A DNA stretch of 55,912 nt from Saccoglossus kowalevskii (taxonomy: Eukaryota > Hemichordata > Enteropneusta > Harrimaniidae): positions 546,401-602,312 of the forward strand of contig NW_003137824.1 of assembly GCF_000003605.2 (NCBI RefSeq). Direction: 5' to 3'. Shown here in pieces: positions 26,995 through 38,400 of the stretch. The first letter of the stretch is position 1. The number at the start of each line of letters is the position of its first letter. The notes under the pieces are model-generated. The model saw only the letters and a program-made list of their open reading frames with translations, searched no databases and had not been told where the DNA came from. Position numbers and translations under genes: made by a program.

Positions 26995-27630
26995 TTAGAC
27001 CGGCAATTCGTCCATGTTTGCACAGAATGCTGGTAGACTGTTGTACCTGCTGTTTTGAGTGGGAGAGTTGGTAAATTCAGGTAAGCTCATCACCCGTCTA
27101 GTTTCAGTCATCTCAGTTTCATCCGTTCCTGTCGACTCGTTATCACTTCCACTTCCTCCAAATGGATAAACTCGTGTATGGAGAGAAGGTTTCAACTTTG
27201 TTAAACTGGCTGTTCTTTTTAAAACCCACTCCCCTAAGCTTTCTTCCTTAGGTCTCTCTTGTAAAACTTGCTGTAAGACTGCTTTAAATAAAGGAGGGAT
27301 TTCCTCCACACAAGGCTTCCTCAACAGAATTTCCCGGAATCTTGTAATTACTTTCCCACTTTCCTGTGGTTTGACTTTAGAGCACAGCTCCTCTATTTCT
27401 AATCGTTGGATCTGTGGCATCTCGAAACTTTTCGACGGAGCGCTGATCAGCCACGTATAATCGACACACGAATTTTTCATTTTGTCCTCTTGTTCTTTTT
27501 CCCTACTGATCCGCTCGATCTCTTTCATTTGTGTATCGAGTTCGAGAAGCAACGACTCAGCGACTACGATGCTTTCGCATTTCTCGGGTGGCCGGTAGTC
27601 GGCGCCGCGAAACCAAGAAGTCAGCGGCAT
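26995..27630 (-). CDS. RD3: RD3-like protein (retinal degeneration 3 family), single coding exon
   Basis: Encodes 211 aa from the ATG at 27630. The frame stays open upstream to about 27786 but has no earlier ATG, and MPLTSWF at the start aligns with the MSLISW start of vertebrate RD3. Other family landmarks in order are a helix ESLLLELDTQMKEIER (about residues 24-39), CVDYTWLISAPSKSFEM (about 55-71), IQRLEIEELCSKVKP, ITRFREILL, PPLFKAVLQQVL, and a C-terminal MSLPEF box. A Ser/Thr/Glu-rich linker precedes that box. Vertebrate RD3 (195 aa in human) binds and inhibits photoreceptor guanylyl cyclase and aids its traffic out of the ER; that role is known for vertebrates and only inferred here. No intron interrupts the frame. 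A good acceptor (CTCTACAG, exon side at 27771) suggests a spliced 5' UTR. The gene lies head to head with BRK1. Confidence 0.93.
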   Translation of the reverse strand: MPLTSWFRGADYRPPEKCESIVVAESLLLELDTQMKEIERISREKEQEDKMKNSCVDYTWLISAPSKSFEMPQIQRLEIEELCSKVKPQESGKVITRFREILLRKPCVEEIPPLFKAVLQQVLQERPKEESLGEWVLKRTASLTKLKPSLHTRVYPFGGSGSDNESTGTDETEMTETRRVMSLPEFTNSPTQNSRYNSLPAFCANMDELPV

Positions 27631-28464
27631 TTTAAAGTCGAAGTCAAGTAAACCCCTCCAAGTATGTCGATATTCCCCCAGTCGTGTGTAGTTTATCGAG
27701 CTATTTACTTGGCGTTCCAGTGCTGTCCTTGCCCACGTAATCAAAATCACAGTTGCCACACGAAATCCGCGCTGTAGAGTAGTCAAAACGAAGACACAAG
27801 ACTAGTCAAACATTAACACAGCCAAAAAGAATAAAAAGCAGATCTCCTACCGCTCCAATCGTTCCATTGGCAATGGGGTAAGAATATGAACTGTCAGTGT
27901 ATGTAAAAACGTAGTCAAGAGACAACAGCGACCGGAGCTCCGCTTTCACACTTTGTCCTTGGGATTCCAAGTAAGATACGAAACACGTCTACTCTGTTCC
28001 TGTATATGAATTATCAAGTCCTCATCTCCGTTTTAAGTAATACACAACTAAGCACTACAGACGAATCGTGAGAGAAAGAAAGTCGGTACATCCACATCAC
28101 TACAGATGCACAGGAGTAGACGAGAGGATGTTGTGGAAATTGACCCTGCGACGATCATTTACTACTATGCAAATTTAAATGTCGCCCTCTATCACAATGT
28201 TAAGCGGAAATGCATTTGTGAAGTTCCGTATAAGAAAAACAATTCTGGGTATCACAGGTAACTTTTGTTTCACAGATTGCATACATTCAATGTGTTTATC
28301 ATTACCCTAACTGTATTATCATTATTATTATTATTTAAGTGATTTCATCTTAACTAAAGTGTCGTGGATGCGTTGCATGTAATGATTGGCTAGTTGGTTT
28401 CTCATTCTTAGCTTTACACCAATCAGCGATCTTGTTACTGCAGGAAAGTCAACGACGATACAAA
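27631..28464. promoter_or_regulatory. Shared intergenic region between RD3-like gene and BRK1
   Basis: About 835 bp separate the two start codons, which face away from each other, so this region must hold both promoters and perhaps a bidirectional one. On the BRK1 side, ATTGG (28385-28389) and CACCAATCAG (CCAAT at 28419-28423) are about 34 bp apart and within 80 bp of the ATG, a typical NF-Y pair. On the RD3 side, CCAAT (27855-27859) and ATTGG (27866-27870) lie close together. No TATA box is obvious at either start. Confidence 0.6.
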
Positions 28465-28591
28465 ATGGCTCCAATAGGAAGTAGAGAGTCGAGCGTTCAG
28501 CGACAAATTCAGCAGGATTGGGCTAACAGAGAATACATAGAAGTAATAACGAGCAGTATTAAGAAAATAGCAGATTTCCTGAATTCTTTTG
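28465..28591 (+). CDS. BRK1: BRK1 coding exon 1
   Basis: The ATG sits in a good context (CAAAATGG). The exon encodes residues 1-42 and the first base of Asp43, then G|GTAGGT as donor. The split codon is completed by AT at the start of exon 2, giving the Asp of the family's NSFD-MSCR sequence. Confidence 0.96.
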
Positions 28592-31500
28592 GTAGGTAAA
28601 TGTAGTATGTAAGCTATACACGAGTCTACAATCGTACACTGCGACTCTCAGCAGTGAACTGGGAAGTAAACAATCGGTACAGAACGTCTAAATACATAGA
28701 AGGAAATTGGTGTTGTTCACAACACAGTTGGACGACTGTTACTACAGCCATATTAGTGTTCGAACACCAGTACAGCATGTTAGTGAGAAAATTTGGTAGT
28801 TATCTAACAATGTTGCTTTCAGTCAAGCGTCCATACTTTGACTATCGCCGACAAGACAGGGAGCCCAGGAACTGTAATCAACTGTACGGCAGTCCCTATG
28901 AGCGGGGGGGGGGGGGGTATCGGCTGGTATCTAGTATAAGAAATAGACAAGAGATGAAGGCTCCAGCCAGCTCACATTTTTAAACTCGAAAAAACAGTCA
29001 AAGGAATGAAAAATAAAATCTAAAATGAATACCAGCTTGAAGAATATTGTTTGCTTCTTCAAATTTCGCCAAAGCCATACCTATATTTTATTAATATCTG
29101 CAGAATAAATCAAGAAAACTACACAAATTGGCTCCATTTATGAATAATTAACGGTTGCCTCAAAAGCATGGCACAGTTAGAGACGTCGCCTATTCAGAAT
29201 GTGTCAACAACCAATCACAAGAATGATTACGAATCACACCAAGTTTACGACTCTGTTAGCCTCGCTCAACTGGTTCGTAACCAGTCTTGTGATTGTGATC
29301 TTGATCACTGCGTTGTCAATTTCAGTGATGCAGCAATAGCTTTGTCATTTTCTAACAAAGTACAGACTGCCCCTGTCATATCACGGTAAAATATAAAATA
29401 TGGACTGTGAGTGAGCACTGTGTCATTTTCTAACGTTGCTAGACAGATAGTTTCTTTCTTTTTTTTTGGTAAACTTGTGTCGCTGAAATCGATAACAAAA
29501 CAGTAACTGTTGATCATTGACAGATTTAAACCTCACAATTACAGCTGGCCGAGTTCGACTATTTTTCCTGGCTGGGTTTGACTGTATTCCGTGTAATTTA
29601 ATACTAGACAGTGGACTTTCCAACACAAACTATGTCCGATATGTCTTTCATAGAATGGCCTGTTCCCGGGGAAGGCTAAAACAGTGAAATTATTGTGTTT
29701 CTTTTTCTTTTCAAAAGGCTGTCGTGGTTTAAACATCAAAATAATAGTTTCTCCAACGACAATTGCCTGACTCAGCTCTTGGGAAGAAATCATGTAGTGG
29801 TGTTCCAAACACTAGATACTTGTCTGAAAGCCACATTGCTAGTTGACTAGCAAATCCAGAGTTTCGACTCTTTTCCAGAGACTTACAAACAATCTCTGAG
29901 TCATCATTTTTGATGTTATTTGTGATGAAAAGTGTTTAAAGATGACATTTTCAATAGTCAAGATAGCTTTTTAATATAATTTTAACTTAGTTTTAAAGTA
30001 ACACTGATGGACACTTGTTTGTCTGTTATTGTTCAAGTGAACATATGTACTATTAGATCGAAAACAAAATATGTGGTGTTCAATCGCATAGGGTATGCAT
30101 AATACCATTAGGCCACACTGATTTAATTTTATGGATGACATCCTCTGGAGACCCCAAAACTAATGCGAGAGGGCGAAAAAAAAAAATCCTGCTAAAAGCA
30201 CAGGACTACGGAGCTGCTATTACGAATTGGACCACAGAACACAATGTATCAAAGAACAACAAGAAGTCTTTATTTGTAGGAGGCACATGTTGATATACAC
30301 ATCTCGTACTGTATTACTGTCACAGGTATAACCATTTCAGACAAGCTCTAGTACATGTAGTCATGATGAAGTACAACAATGTACCTTCAGTCAAAAACAC
30401 TGCATGCAAGGTACAACATGGACATCATTTTCAGTACAAGTCAAGGCGGAATGTACATATCACTACTTTATAACAATAACTAACAAAACATTGCAATGAT
30501 ACAGAAATGTCCTTGCTTGCTCCTCTCTACACAGTAGGGGTTAGCTTTAACCAATCTCTCGTATAGCTGTGTAAACGTCATATCTCCCTGGTCGACGTCA
30601 ATTGCGTACCAGTCTACAACAATCCCTCAGTTTTTCCTCTGAACTGTTATGCTCACGTATTTCTGGCAACGCAATACGCATGTGCAGAAGATTNNNNNNN
30701 NNNNNNNNNNNNNNNNNNNNNNNNNNNNNNNNNNNNNNNNNNNNNNNNNNNNNNNNNNNNNNNNNNNNNNNNNNNNNNNNNNNNNNNNNNNNNNNNNNNN
30801 NNNNNNNNNNNNNNNNNNNNNNNNNNNNNNNNNNNNNNNNNNNNNNNNNNNNNNNNNNNNNNNNNNNNNNNNNNNNNNNNNNNNNNNNNNNNNNNNNNNN
30901 NNNNNNNNNNNNNNNNNNNNNNNNNNNNNNNNNNNNNNNNNNNNNNNNNNNNNNNNNNNNNNNNNNNNNNNNNNNNNNNNNNNNNNNNNNNNNNNNNNNN
31001 NNNNNNNNNNNNNNNNNNNNNNNNNNNNNNNNNNNNNNNNNNNNNNNNNNNNNNNNTTATATCATGTATCTAAAATTTACGGTTCACCTTAAAGCAACCC
31101 AGAAATGCAAAAGAACTACAGACCACAGTGCGATGAAATCAACAATTCACAGATACTGTACAGAGACTACACATTATTGCATAAGCACAGATTGAATTTC
31201 TCAAATCATGCAGACTATTCTGGAATCTATTTCAGAAAATAAAGTCTTTAATTTTGATAATGTAATCTGTTATGTTACAGATATGTCATGTCGATCAAGA
31301 CTGGCCACACTGAATGAAAAATTAACATCTCTTGAAAGGCGGATAGAATTTATTGAAGCCAGGGTAAACACCATACATTAAAAGACATATATACTGTAAA
31401 ATATTTTATTTTAGCTGGAATTAATTTTCGCTGAAAAGACTTTTTGGGTGTTTTGTATGGAATTTATTTTCACTGACTTTTGATGAGCTGAATGTAAAAT

Positions 31501-31621
31501 ATAGGAAAAAAAAGTATATATGCTGGATTTTATTTTCACTGAATCATCCCTTCAGCGAAAATAGCAAAAATTAATTCCAAGCGAAAATAAAATATTTTAC
31601 AATAGATCACCTCATATTGTC

Positions 31622-31657
<36 letters not shown>

Positions 31658-31937
31658 GACCTTTGATGTACAAGAGTTGTCACCTATTGATAATTGATTA
31701 TGTTGAAAAAGTAAATAAAAAGTATGCAAAGGAAGGGAAATTTATGGTCAACCGAAACATTACCTAGCTGTGAGTCAGCATCAATATATTTGTTATCCAG
31801 TGGCCACAATATTTACCCTTCTGCTTTGATTTTTTAATTACTGGGTGAAACTTACAAAACACATGCCTGCCTAATGAGAACACAGTAATTGTTGATGTTT
31901 TTATTTGCAGGTGACAAAAGGCGAGACTCTAACGTAA
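28465..31937 (+). CDS. BRK1: BRICK1/HSPC300, WAVE regulatory complex subunit (three coding exons)
   Basis: Joining 28465-28591, 31281-31363 and 31911-31937 gives 237 nt, or 78 aa plus stop, close to the 75 aa of human BRK1. The protein contains [51 protein letters not shown] and the terminal TKGETLT, nearly identical to vertebrate BRK1. Only the first ten residues differ clearly. BRK1 is a small coiled-coil subunit of the WAVE/SCAR complex with WAVE, ABI, NAP1/HEM and SRA1/CYFIP, which activates Arp2/3 actin nucleation downstream of Rac. All introns are GT-AG. Intron 1 (2.7 kb) contains an assembly gap and an antisense pseudogene-like stretch; intron 2 contains a MITE and an ATT microsatellite. 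Confidence 0.96.
28904..28917 (+). repeat. G14 homopolymer in BRK1 intron 1
   Basis: A pure run of 14 G, like those at 16283 and 17461. Length is probably polymorphic or uncertain in the assembly. The open frame reading through it is not a gene. Confidence 0.8.
30480..30693 (-). pseudogene. Antisense death-domain-like coding remnant in BRK1 intron 1
   Basis: Two adjoining minus-strand frames look coding. From the gap edge (30693) downward, one frame reads [17 protein letters not shown]. One base out of phase, the next reads [20 protein letters not shown], then [13 protein letters not shown], ending at a stop (30480-30482). Together they resemble the last three helices of a death domain (IxxIxxxN..., LxxWY...G..T...LxxxL...N..C). 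The frame change near 30625 may be a real break or an assembly error next to the gap, or the junction may be an intron end (TTGTTGTAG). The rest would lie in the gap. Death-fold assignment is by eye; the family is uncertain. Confidence 0.35.
30694..31056. other. Assembly gap (363 N) in BRK1 intron 1
   Basis: The gap lies between the antisense remnant and BRK1 exon 2, and no BRK1 coding sequence is missing. It may hide the upstream part of the death-domain-like sequence. Confidence 0.98.
31281..31363 (+). CDS. BRK1: BRK1 coding exon 2
   Basis: Acceptor GTTACAG|AT; the exon completes Asp43 and encodes the coiled-coil core ([14 protein letters not shown] through EFIEAR), ending AGG|GTAAAC. Phase matches exon 3, which starts with the Val codon. 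Confidence 0.96.
31394..31602. mobile_element. MITE, 209 bp, copy 2 (BRK1 intron 2)
   Basis: The inverted ends are about 34 bp. The left starts CTGTAAAATATTTTATTTTA and the right ends AAAATAAAATATTTTACAA; both then run into GGAATTAATTTT or its complement. TA dinucleotides abut both ends (31392-31393 and 31603-31604), consistent with a TA target duplication. It is related to the copy at 25594-25792 throughout its length. Confidence 0.8.
31622..31657. repeat. (ATT)12 microsatellite
   Basis: Uninterrupted trinucleotide repeat of 36 bases directly after the MITE in BRK1 intron 2. Confidence 0.95.
31911..31937 (+). CDS. BRK1: BRK1 coding exon 3 with stop
   Basis: Acceptor TTATTTGCAG|GTG; encodes VTKGETLT and TAA, matching the C-terminus of BRK1 in other animals. 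At 27 nt it would be missed by length-based gene finding. Confidence 0.95.
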   Translation: MTKGETLT

Positions 31938-34640
31938 CTGAAGCCCTGCTGGATAATTTGATCACTAGATATTACACATGTAGTAAGCAGTCAAAGGAAG
32001 CATGCAGACTGCAAACAATTATTACAGACTCCACTACACAGACTATACAACAAATGTTATGCAATTATACAATGCATTCTCCCCAAACAAAATATTCATT
32101 ATGATGATTTACTTACAAGTATAAGGCCGATGCATTTCAACATTGAATATTGTATTGTATTGTATTGTATTAATGTTTTCATTTATGTAGTCAGCAAATC
32201 CTTCTTGTGCACAGTTTTTGTGTGTGGACATTGTTTAACAATTTCTTTAACGCATTTATTATATAACAGATATTGGTAATCTGTGGCTATCCGTGGGAGA
32301 AGGAAGGGGTTCATCAGTTGACGGGTTAAATATTAAGTTGAGAGTTTTTGAGATCAATAACACTGCAATTGCTAACAAAATTTCTGCCTCAGTTTTGTTC
32401 ATACAGACCATTATATAATTTGTTTTTCAACATTTTCTTCCTTCCTTACGTCTTCTCAATTTTTTTTGTACAGGAATACAAGTTATAATTTGATTGTAAA
32501 CAGAGATGTAGTCAGTTCCTGGTTCATACTGCATGTATGAACTCATGAATAATTAAAATTTACTACTAAATCTTAACAGAATGTACTTCTACTTTTTTGT
32601 CACACTATCTGTAAAGGACATTTCATTCCACCATGAGTTGCCCTGTATGTGTATGGCAACCTCTTGCTGTAGAAATCTCCACAGGCAATTGAAAATTTGT
32701 CCATTCACCCCTGTGTCTTGTATGTATGCAACCATGAGTGTATCGTTATATTAGTACAAAATTTAACATTTATCAATGTAAAACAATATTCAAAAGTAAA
32801 AAAAAAAATGTCCCCTTCTTTATTTTGTGACATTTCACCTCACAAGGATGAGGAAAATGCATGATTGGCATTCTGCCTTGAAGAACTTCTGACACAATGC
32901 ACTTAGTGTCAAAATTAAAAAATAAATACTTTTTATGTTTGTTTACTGTCAAATAAGATGATTTAGGTTGCATTCATTTTATTTTACTTTCTGATTTTGA
33001 TAACAGACTAATACAATTTTCAAGATAGGCCAGTTTTCAGATCAGTATTCCAAGTGCTGACGTTTTTATTTGCTGTCTTGAACCAGTCTTGTTTGCAGTA
33101 CGAAATCTGATTAGTCATGAAGTGGGTTATAGCATTGTATTAAAAAAAATGTCTGGTTTCAGATCAGTAATCACAAGTACCGACATATTTATTCGTCTGG
33201 AACCAGATTTGTGATTAGTTGTGAAGTGGGTTACCAAGACTTGAGGATGCTGTAAATTAGAGTTGAATGTCTCTACGTAATGGCCAATGTATGTGATGAA
33301 CTTCTGTAAATGTAGATATGTCAATTCTATGTTCAAGTAAGGATAAACAACTCAAATACCCTTCTAACTTTAGAACAGATTTAAAAGATGTTTTGGAGTC
33401 TTGAGTTTATCTTGTTATCAATTATATTGACAACATTGTTAGAACTCAGAGGAAATTGTTGTTTTTCCTCCTCCAGATACCTCATCCAGCTGTGTATTTA
33501 AATTTAATGATTTTAAACAGATGAGCATAGATTGGAAATCTCATCAGCAGAAACAAATCTTAATGCATATTGAAATTTATCGATTTCTTTGAGAAAAAGC
33601 AGCATTACTTGCATAGTAAATACCAAGGCAATGGTTCTTGTACTGTAAGTCTTTGCTAAGCAACTCTGCATTAGGGAATTTAAATATTGATTGTGTTCAA
33701 CTTGCTGAATAATCATATACATTGTGATACGTATACAAATAACATATCTATAGAGCTCAAAATGGAAATTACTCTACAAGAATTATCCCAAAGCATAAAA
33801 ACAAAATATAGTTCGTAGGAATACCCCAGACCTGATAAAGATAGAGATTTATAAGCACAGCAACAGGTCAAGTCCTTTTTTTGCCAGTGTCTTGTGTATT
33901 AACACCATAATCTGCATAAAGCAAAGTCATGTTCTTACCTGGTATAGCAATAAGCAATCTAATCACAAAGCTTCAGCAATTTGCAAGGACTTTCATGAAA
34001 CTATTGATCAACCGTAATTTGAGCACCAAAGTTAACTGTCTCTTTTTCCAAAATATAACTCATAATTTGTTTATATATTACATGATTATGACATTAACAT
34101 ACATAAAACTGCACTAATGATTAGCAGAAAAAAAAGATGGTGTTTGAATGATCAACTTTTTAATACCATGACTTGTAAAGCCATGTGTCGAACACTATCC
34201 AAACCAAGTAATATGTGGCATGACGCTGCTTGTGTGGTCCACTAAGTCGCCGTGCGCCATCAACGACAAATGCAATTGTGTTAGTTTTGGTCACTAGAGG
34301 GCGTATAACCAGGTGGCATCTTTCGGGTTTTGCATGCGTACTATATTTACATTTGAAATATAGTACAGTGTTAGTTTTACTGCGTATGTTGTACCTACAA
34401 ATTAACTTGTATATGAATAGTTCAAACCCAGTTTGCCGAGTAGCAATCACCTTGATTGAATTGGTATTTCACCTACCATAGTTACATCACGGCTGACAAC
34501 ATTTCTATCATTAATACAATTATTTTAAATATTTAGATTTAGCACATACAATGGGACAAAACGTATAAAGGCTTTCTATTGAATCGACCATTAATCGACC
34601 TCAAACGTGGTTCAATACTAGAAGTATACTGTGTATTAAC
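31938..34640. other. BRK1 3' flank, otherwise gene-free
   Basis: Presumably begins with the BRK1 3' UTR. It holds a (TATTG)n run near 32147-32172 and the degenerate duplication at 33033-33235. No further exon is supported on either strand. Confidence 0.5.
33033..33235. repeat. Degenerate tandem duplication, about 120-bp spacing
   Basis: Two copies share TTTCAGATCAGTA, CAAGT..CGAC/TGAC..TTTATT, GAACCAG, and GATTAG..TGAAGTGGGTTA (33033-33128 and 33155-33235). Part of the same motif (AACCAGTCTTGTGATTGTG) also appears near 29280 in BRK1 intron 1, so it is probably a dispersed repeat. Confidence 0.6.
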
Positions 34641-34679
34641 GTCTAAGTACACGCCAAAGCGCCCGTGTTCAAGTTAGAG

Positions 34680-34838
34680 ATGTTGGCATTGAACAGCTTT
34701 CGGTGCTGTATTTTATTCTATTCAGTATCTTCGTGGATGATGATATTGGGGACCATTGTATGTTCGGGTGTTTATTTAGGCTTCTTGAAAATACTACCGT
34801 ATATCTACACAGATGTAGTTTTCAATAAGTATTACACC
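34680..34838 (+). CDS. Candidate first exon of a small membrane protein (unidentified)
   Basis: An ATG at 34680 opens a 53-codon frame with a strongly hydrophobic core (ILFYSVSSWMMILGTIVCSG then VYLGFLKILPYIY), followed at once by a donor-like GTAAGC (34839), phase 0. A phase-0 continuation is possible through an acceptor TTTTTGTAG near 34920 into a short frame ending TAA, for a total of about 65 aa. I do not recognise the protein. The splice donor directly before an in-frame stop is the main support; chance remains plausible in AT-rich DNA. Confidence 0.25.
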
Positions 34839-35489
34839 GTAAGCTAAGTATTTCGTTATTACTGTAAATTGAAAATCACGGCTAACTTGAATATATCAAA
34901 AATTGTAGTTTTTGTAGACGTGGCAGACTAAACGAATACTAAAAATGGGTTTATAATAGTGAGCCAGTAATTGTGACCTTGTTCCAGAGTTATTGGGGAA
35001 TAGTATTTTCGAGCACAGGCTCTTGGTTCTAGACACACACAAAAAACATTGAACGAACAAGTCGACACAGCCCTCTATAGTCAGAAGTGGTGTCTCACTG
35101 AATTTGACACCTTGCTTGTCAATATTCTAGTAATGTAAAATCACATCTGTCCAGTCTTACTTTGTGGTTTTAATGTTTTGAGTACTGACAAGTAGGAGAC
35201 ATTGAAACAGTAAGCGCATAACAAGATGTTACGTTTCACCTTCCAACTTCATAAATAATACACCTTCATTGACAAGAGAGGAGAACTTGATAGAGTGTCG
35301 CTAAAAGTACTTGTATATTGTAAAATAATCCAAATCTGATTACGGTTTTTGGAAAATGAATAATAATAGATTACAAATGATATGAGTTTCTTTGAAACTT
35401 TATTATATTTACAATAATAGAAAACACGTCCTCTGAAACACGTTTAGTAGTTTAGAATTTCTGTGCATTTTGTGTGGTTTTTCCTTAAT

Positions 35490-38400
35490 ATATATATGTG
35501 GTCTTTATTTACAAGTTCAATGCCATCGGCCCATAAAGTATACGCATAAATATTCTTAAATTACAAATAATCAGCAATATCGCTCCTAAGTTTCAATGTG
35601 TGATAAGCATAGGCTGCCAAACTTTTAATTATATTGGTTTCTTGTGAAGTTAATAAATCTACAAATTTATGAAAAGATGGAGGGTTGAAATAGTATTTTG
35701 GAAGATACAATTGACGAAATTCAGAATAAAATGGGCATACTAAAATAAGTGGTATTCGTTTTCAATTTGATTTGCATCACAGACTTTACAAAGCCGATGG
35801 TCTCTCTCAAGAGTTCCCCTGTCAATTTCGATGCGCAGGCTATGCAAAGAGCAACGAAAACGTGCTAAGGTTTTTCTGTGGACGTTTATAGTGACCGAAG
35901 TAAGATATTTTTCTCGCTGTAACGCTGTTTTAAATTCGCGATATGTCACGAGTTTCTCAAACGTGCATATGTCACTTAGCCAGTTATGCTGCAAGTAACA
36001 TTTAAATCTAACAGTAAATGTTTCCATAAACGTGCTTGTATTGTTAACTTCCTGACTGTACCAACAAATTTGCATATTACAAATAAACAACAAATTCTTT
36101 ATATCAGTGATCCATGTATGCTTATTTCTAACTTCAGACTCTTCTATACTGTAAAGCATAACATAGCATTTACGGGGATATCTATTGTGGGGCATGTTAA
36201 TTAATTTTGCCCAATATTTTGCACAGCGTTCGTCGGTAAACAGAAAAATGGGATACCTCCCACACTCACCCAATAAACAACTGTTTGGGGATGTTTATGA
36301 GACACCAAGGTAATACCTACAAGCAAGAAACTGAATTTTGTTCGAGGCAATCATACTGTCGACACCCCCAAGTTTCAGCACTATATGTTAAAATTGGCAA
36401 AATCTTGGAGTCAAAAAGTTTAAAAAATACATCATAATTAAGGGGACCTGTTTTGTCACTTATTTTCATAATGGCAAACATGGCCTTTTTGGCTTGTTGT
36501 GCTAAAACCTTTGTTGCTCTCGACCATAGAAGTCTACAAGAGAATACAACCCCAAGATATTTATAGTAGGAAACTGCCTCGATTTCTTCACCTTTATAAA
36601 ACCATTTTTCATTCTTAGACAAGTGACCACCAGCTTTAAAAACCATAACTTTTGCTTTTCCCTATTCACTTTCATTTTCAACCTGTCACAGTAACTACTT
36701 AATATTTTAAGAGATCTTTGCAACCCGATCACCGTATCTGAAAACATTGCTACATCATCTGCAAATAATAAGCAGAAAAGTTCGACAGGGTCGGGGGATA
36801 GCTGTAAGCTATGATCATTGATCATGCGGCGTTGCTGCAATTCAAAAGTTCTTTTGTGAAAATAAAAATAAAAAATGACTTAGCATGCAACCTTGCCGAG
36901 ACGCCTACAGGACAGTAAAAATATTCGTTTTTTCCATTTGGGGTGCGGACACAAGATTTCACGTTTGAATATATGCTGCACACTATTTTAAACCCGTTTA
37001 TATCCCATTTAACAGAATACTAGTATAAAAATACCACAACCTTTGTCTATCAATAGTGTCAAAAGCCTTCGAAAAATCGACGAACGCACAATAAAATTTT
37101 CCCCGTTTTCTGGTAATGTACTTTTTTTTGAATAATTGCCTGCATAATAAAAATGGTATCAAACGTTGAGTAACCCTTCCCGAATCCCGCCTGTGCTTCG
37201 TCGATCTTTCCAAGTGCTTCTGCCCAAAAATACAGCCGTCTATTTAGTACGAAGTAAAAATTTTACCAAATATACTGAGCAAGAGAATTGGAATGATGAC
37301 AATTGCTCTTGACCAGACGTTTTCAAATTCAAATATTTGGTTTAAAATGATGTTTAAAAATGGGGCCAAGGTAGGAAAAGAGTTTTTAAAGAATTCGCCA
37401 ATCAGCTCGTCGGGGCCTGCAGATCTACCATTTTTAATACTAGCAATGATATGACTAATTTCGTCAGCTGTGATAGGCCCATTTAAGATATCCCAATCAA
37501 TTTCCAAAGTGCTAGGTTGAAATTCGTCAACTAATTTATTTAAGTAGATCTTGGAACTCGTCTGCAAGAGCAAAGTTATTCTCTGCCTTATCGCCTGCAA
37601 AAAGCGTACTAAAGTAGTCATACCATTTAGCTGGTGTGATAGACATATTTGGTTTGCCAGAGAAAGGGTTATTTAGTCGTCTAAATGACGACCAAAACAG
37701 ATTTGTATCAGCGCATATCAAATTTGACTGGATTTGATCTATATGTTGGCGTTTTTTGTCTCGGCAAACATACTTAAACCTTTTACTCAATAAGTGGTAT
37801 TCATGTAAATGAGTTGGGTTATTGGTATTACGAAATTTGCGTAACAATCTGTATTTCTCTTTTTTGTATTTGTTTACAATCATTGTCAAACCAAAGTGGT
37901 TGTTCTGTATATGTGTTTGAAATTTTCTTTTTCATACCACATTTATCAACTACAGATCGAATCAAGTCTTCAATTATATTAACAGATACACCTGTATCGA
38001 GATTTACATTTTCAGAAATCGGGTTTAACCTATTTTGTATTTCCTCGGTATATAATTTGCTCATGAATGAATCAGAACGTGTATGCAGCCATACATACTT
38101 AGTTAGTTGACCATTTTGCATACAATTTGCATTAACATAAAATTGTTAATGTACAGACCCATGTACACTAAATACAAGTGGGAGATGATCAGACTCTGTA
38201 CGGGTCATAATAAAGAAATCAGTGATATCGGTAAATAAAGCCGTCGACACAAGAACATAGTCAACCAGACTTGCCCCGTTGCTTGAGATTCATGTAAAGT
38301 CACTAACACCTGCATCGCTGCCTACTCTACTATTCAACATATGCAAATTGTGTGAGCAGCAATGAGATAACAAAGTACGACCAAAATTGTTAGAAATGTT

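Noticed and set aside
27406-27651. 81-codon plus-strand frame opposite the RD3-like gene
   Set aside because: Shadow of the RD3-like coding region on the other strand.
29168-29389. 73-codon plus-strand frame in BRK1 intron 1
   Set aside because: Contains part of a dispersed repeat also seen at 33.1-33.2 kb, and lacks splice context.
30602-31195. Plus-strand open frames across the second N gap
   Set aside because: Open only because N has no stops. The flanks show no plus-strand coding pattern; coding-like sequence there is on the minus strand.
34160-34481. Overlapping frames on both strands at 34.2-34.5 kb
   Set aside because: Neither shows domain similarity or splice context, and the two shadow each other.
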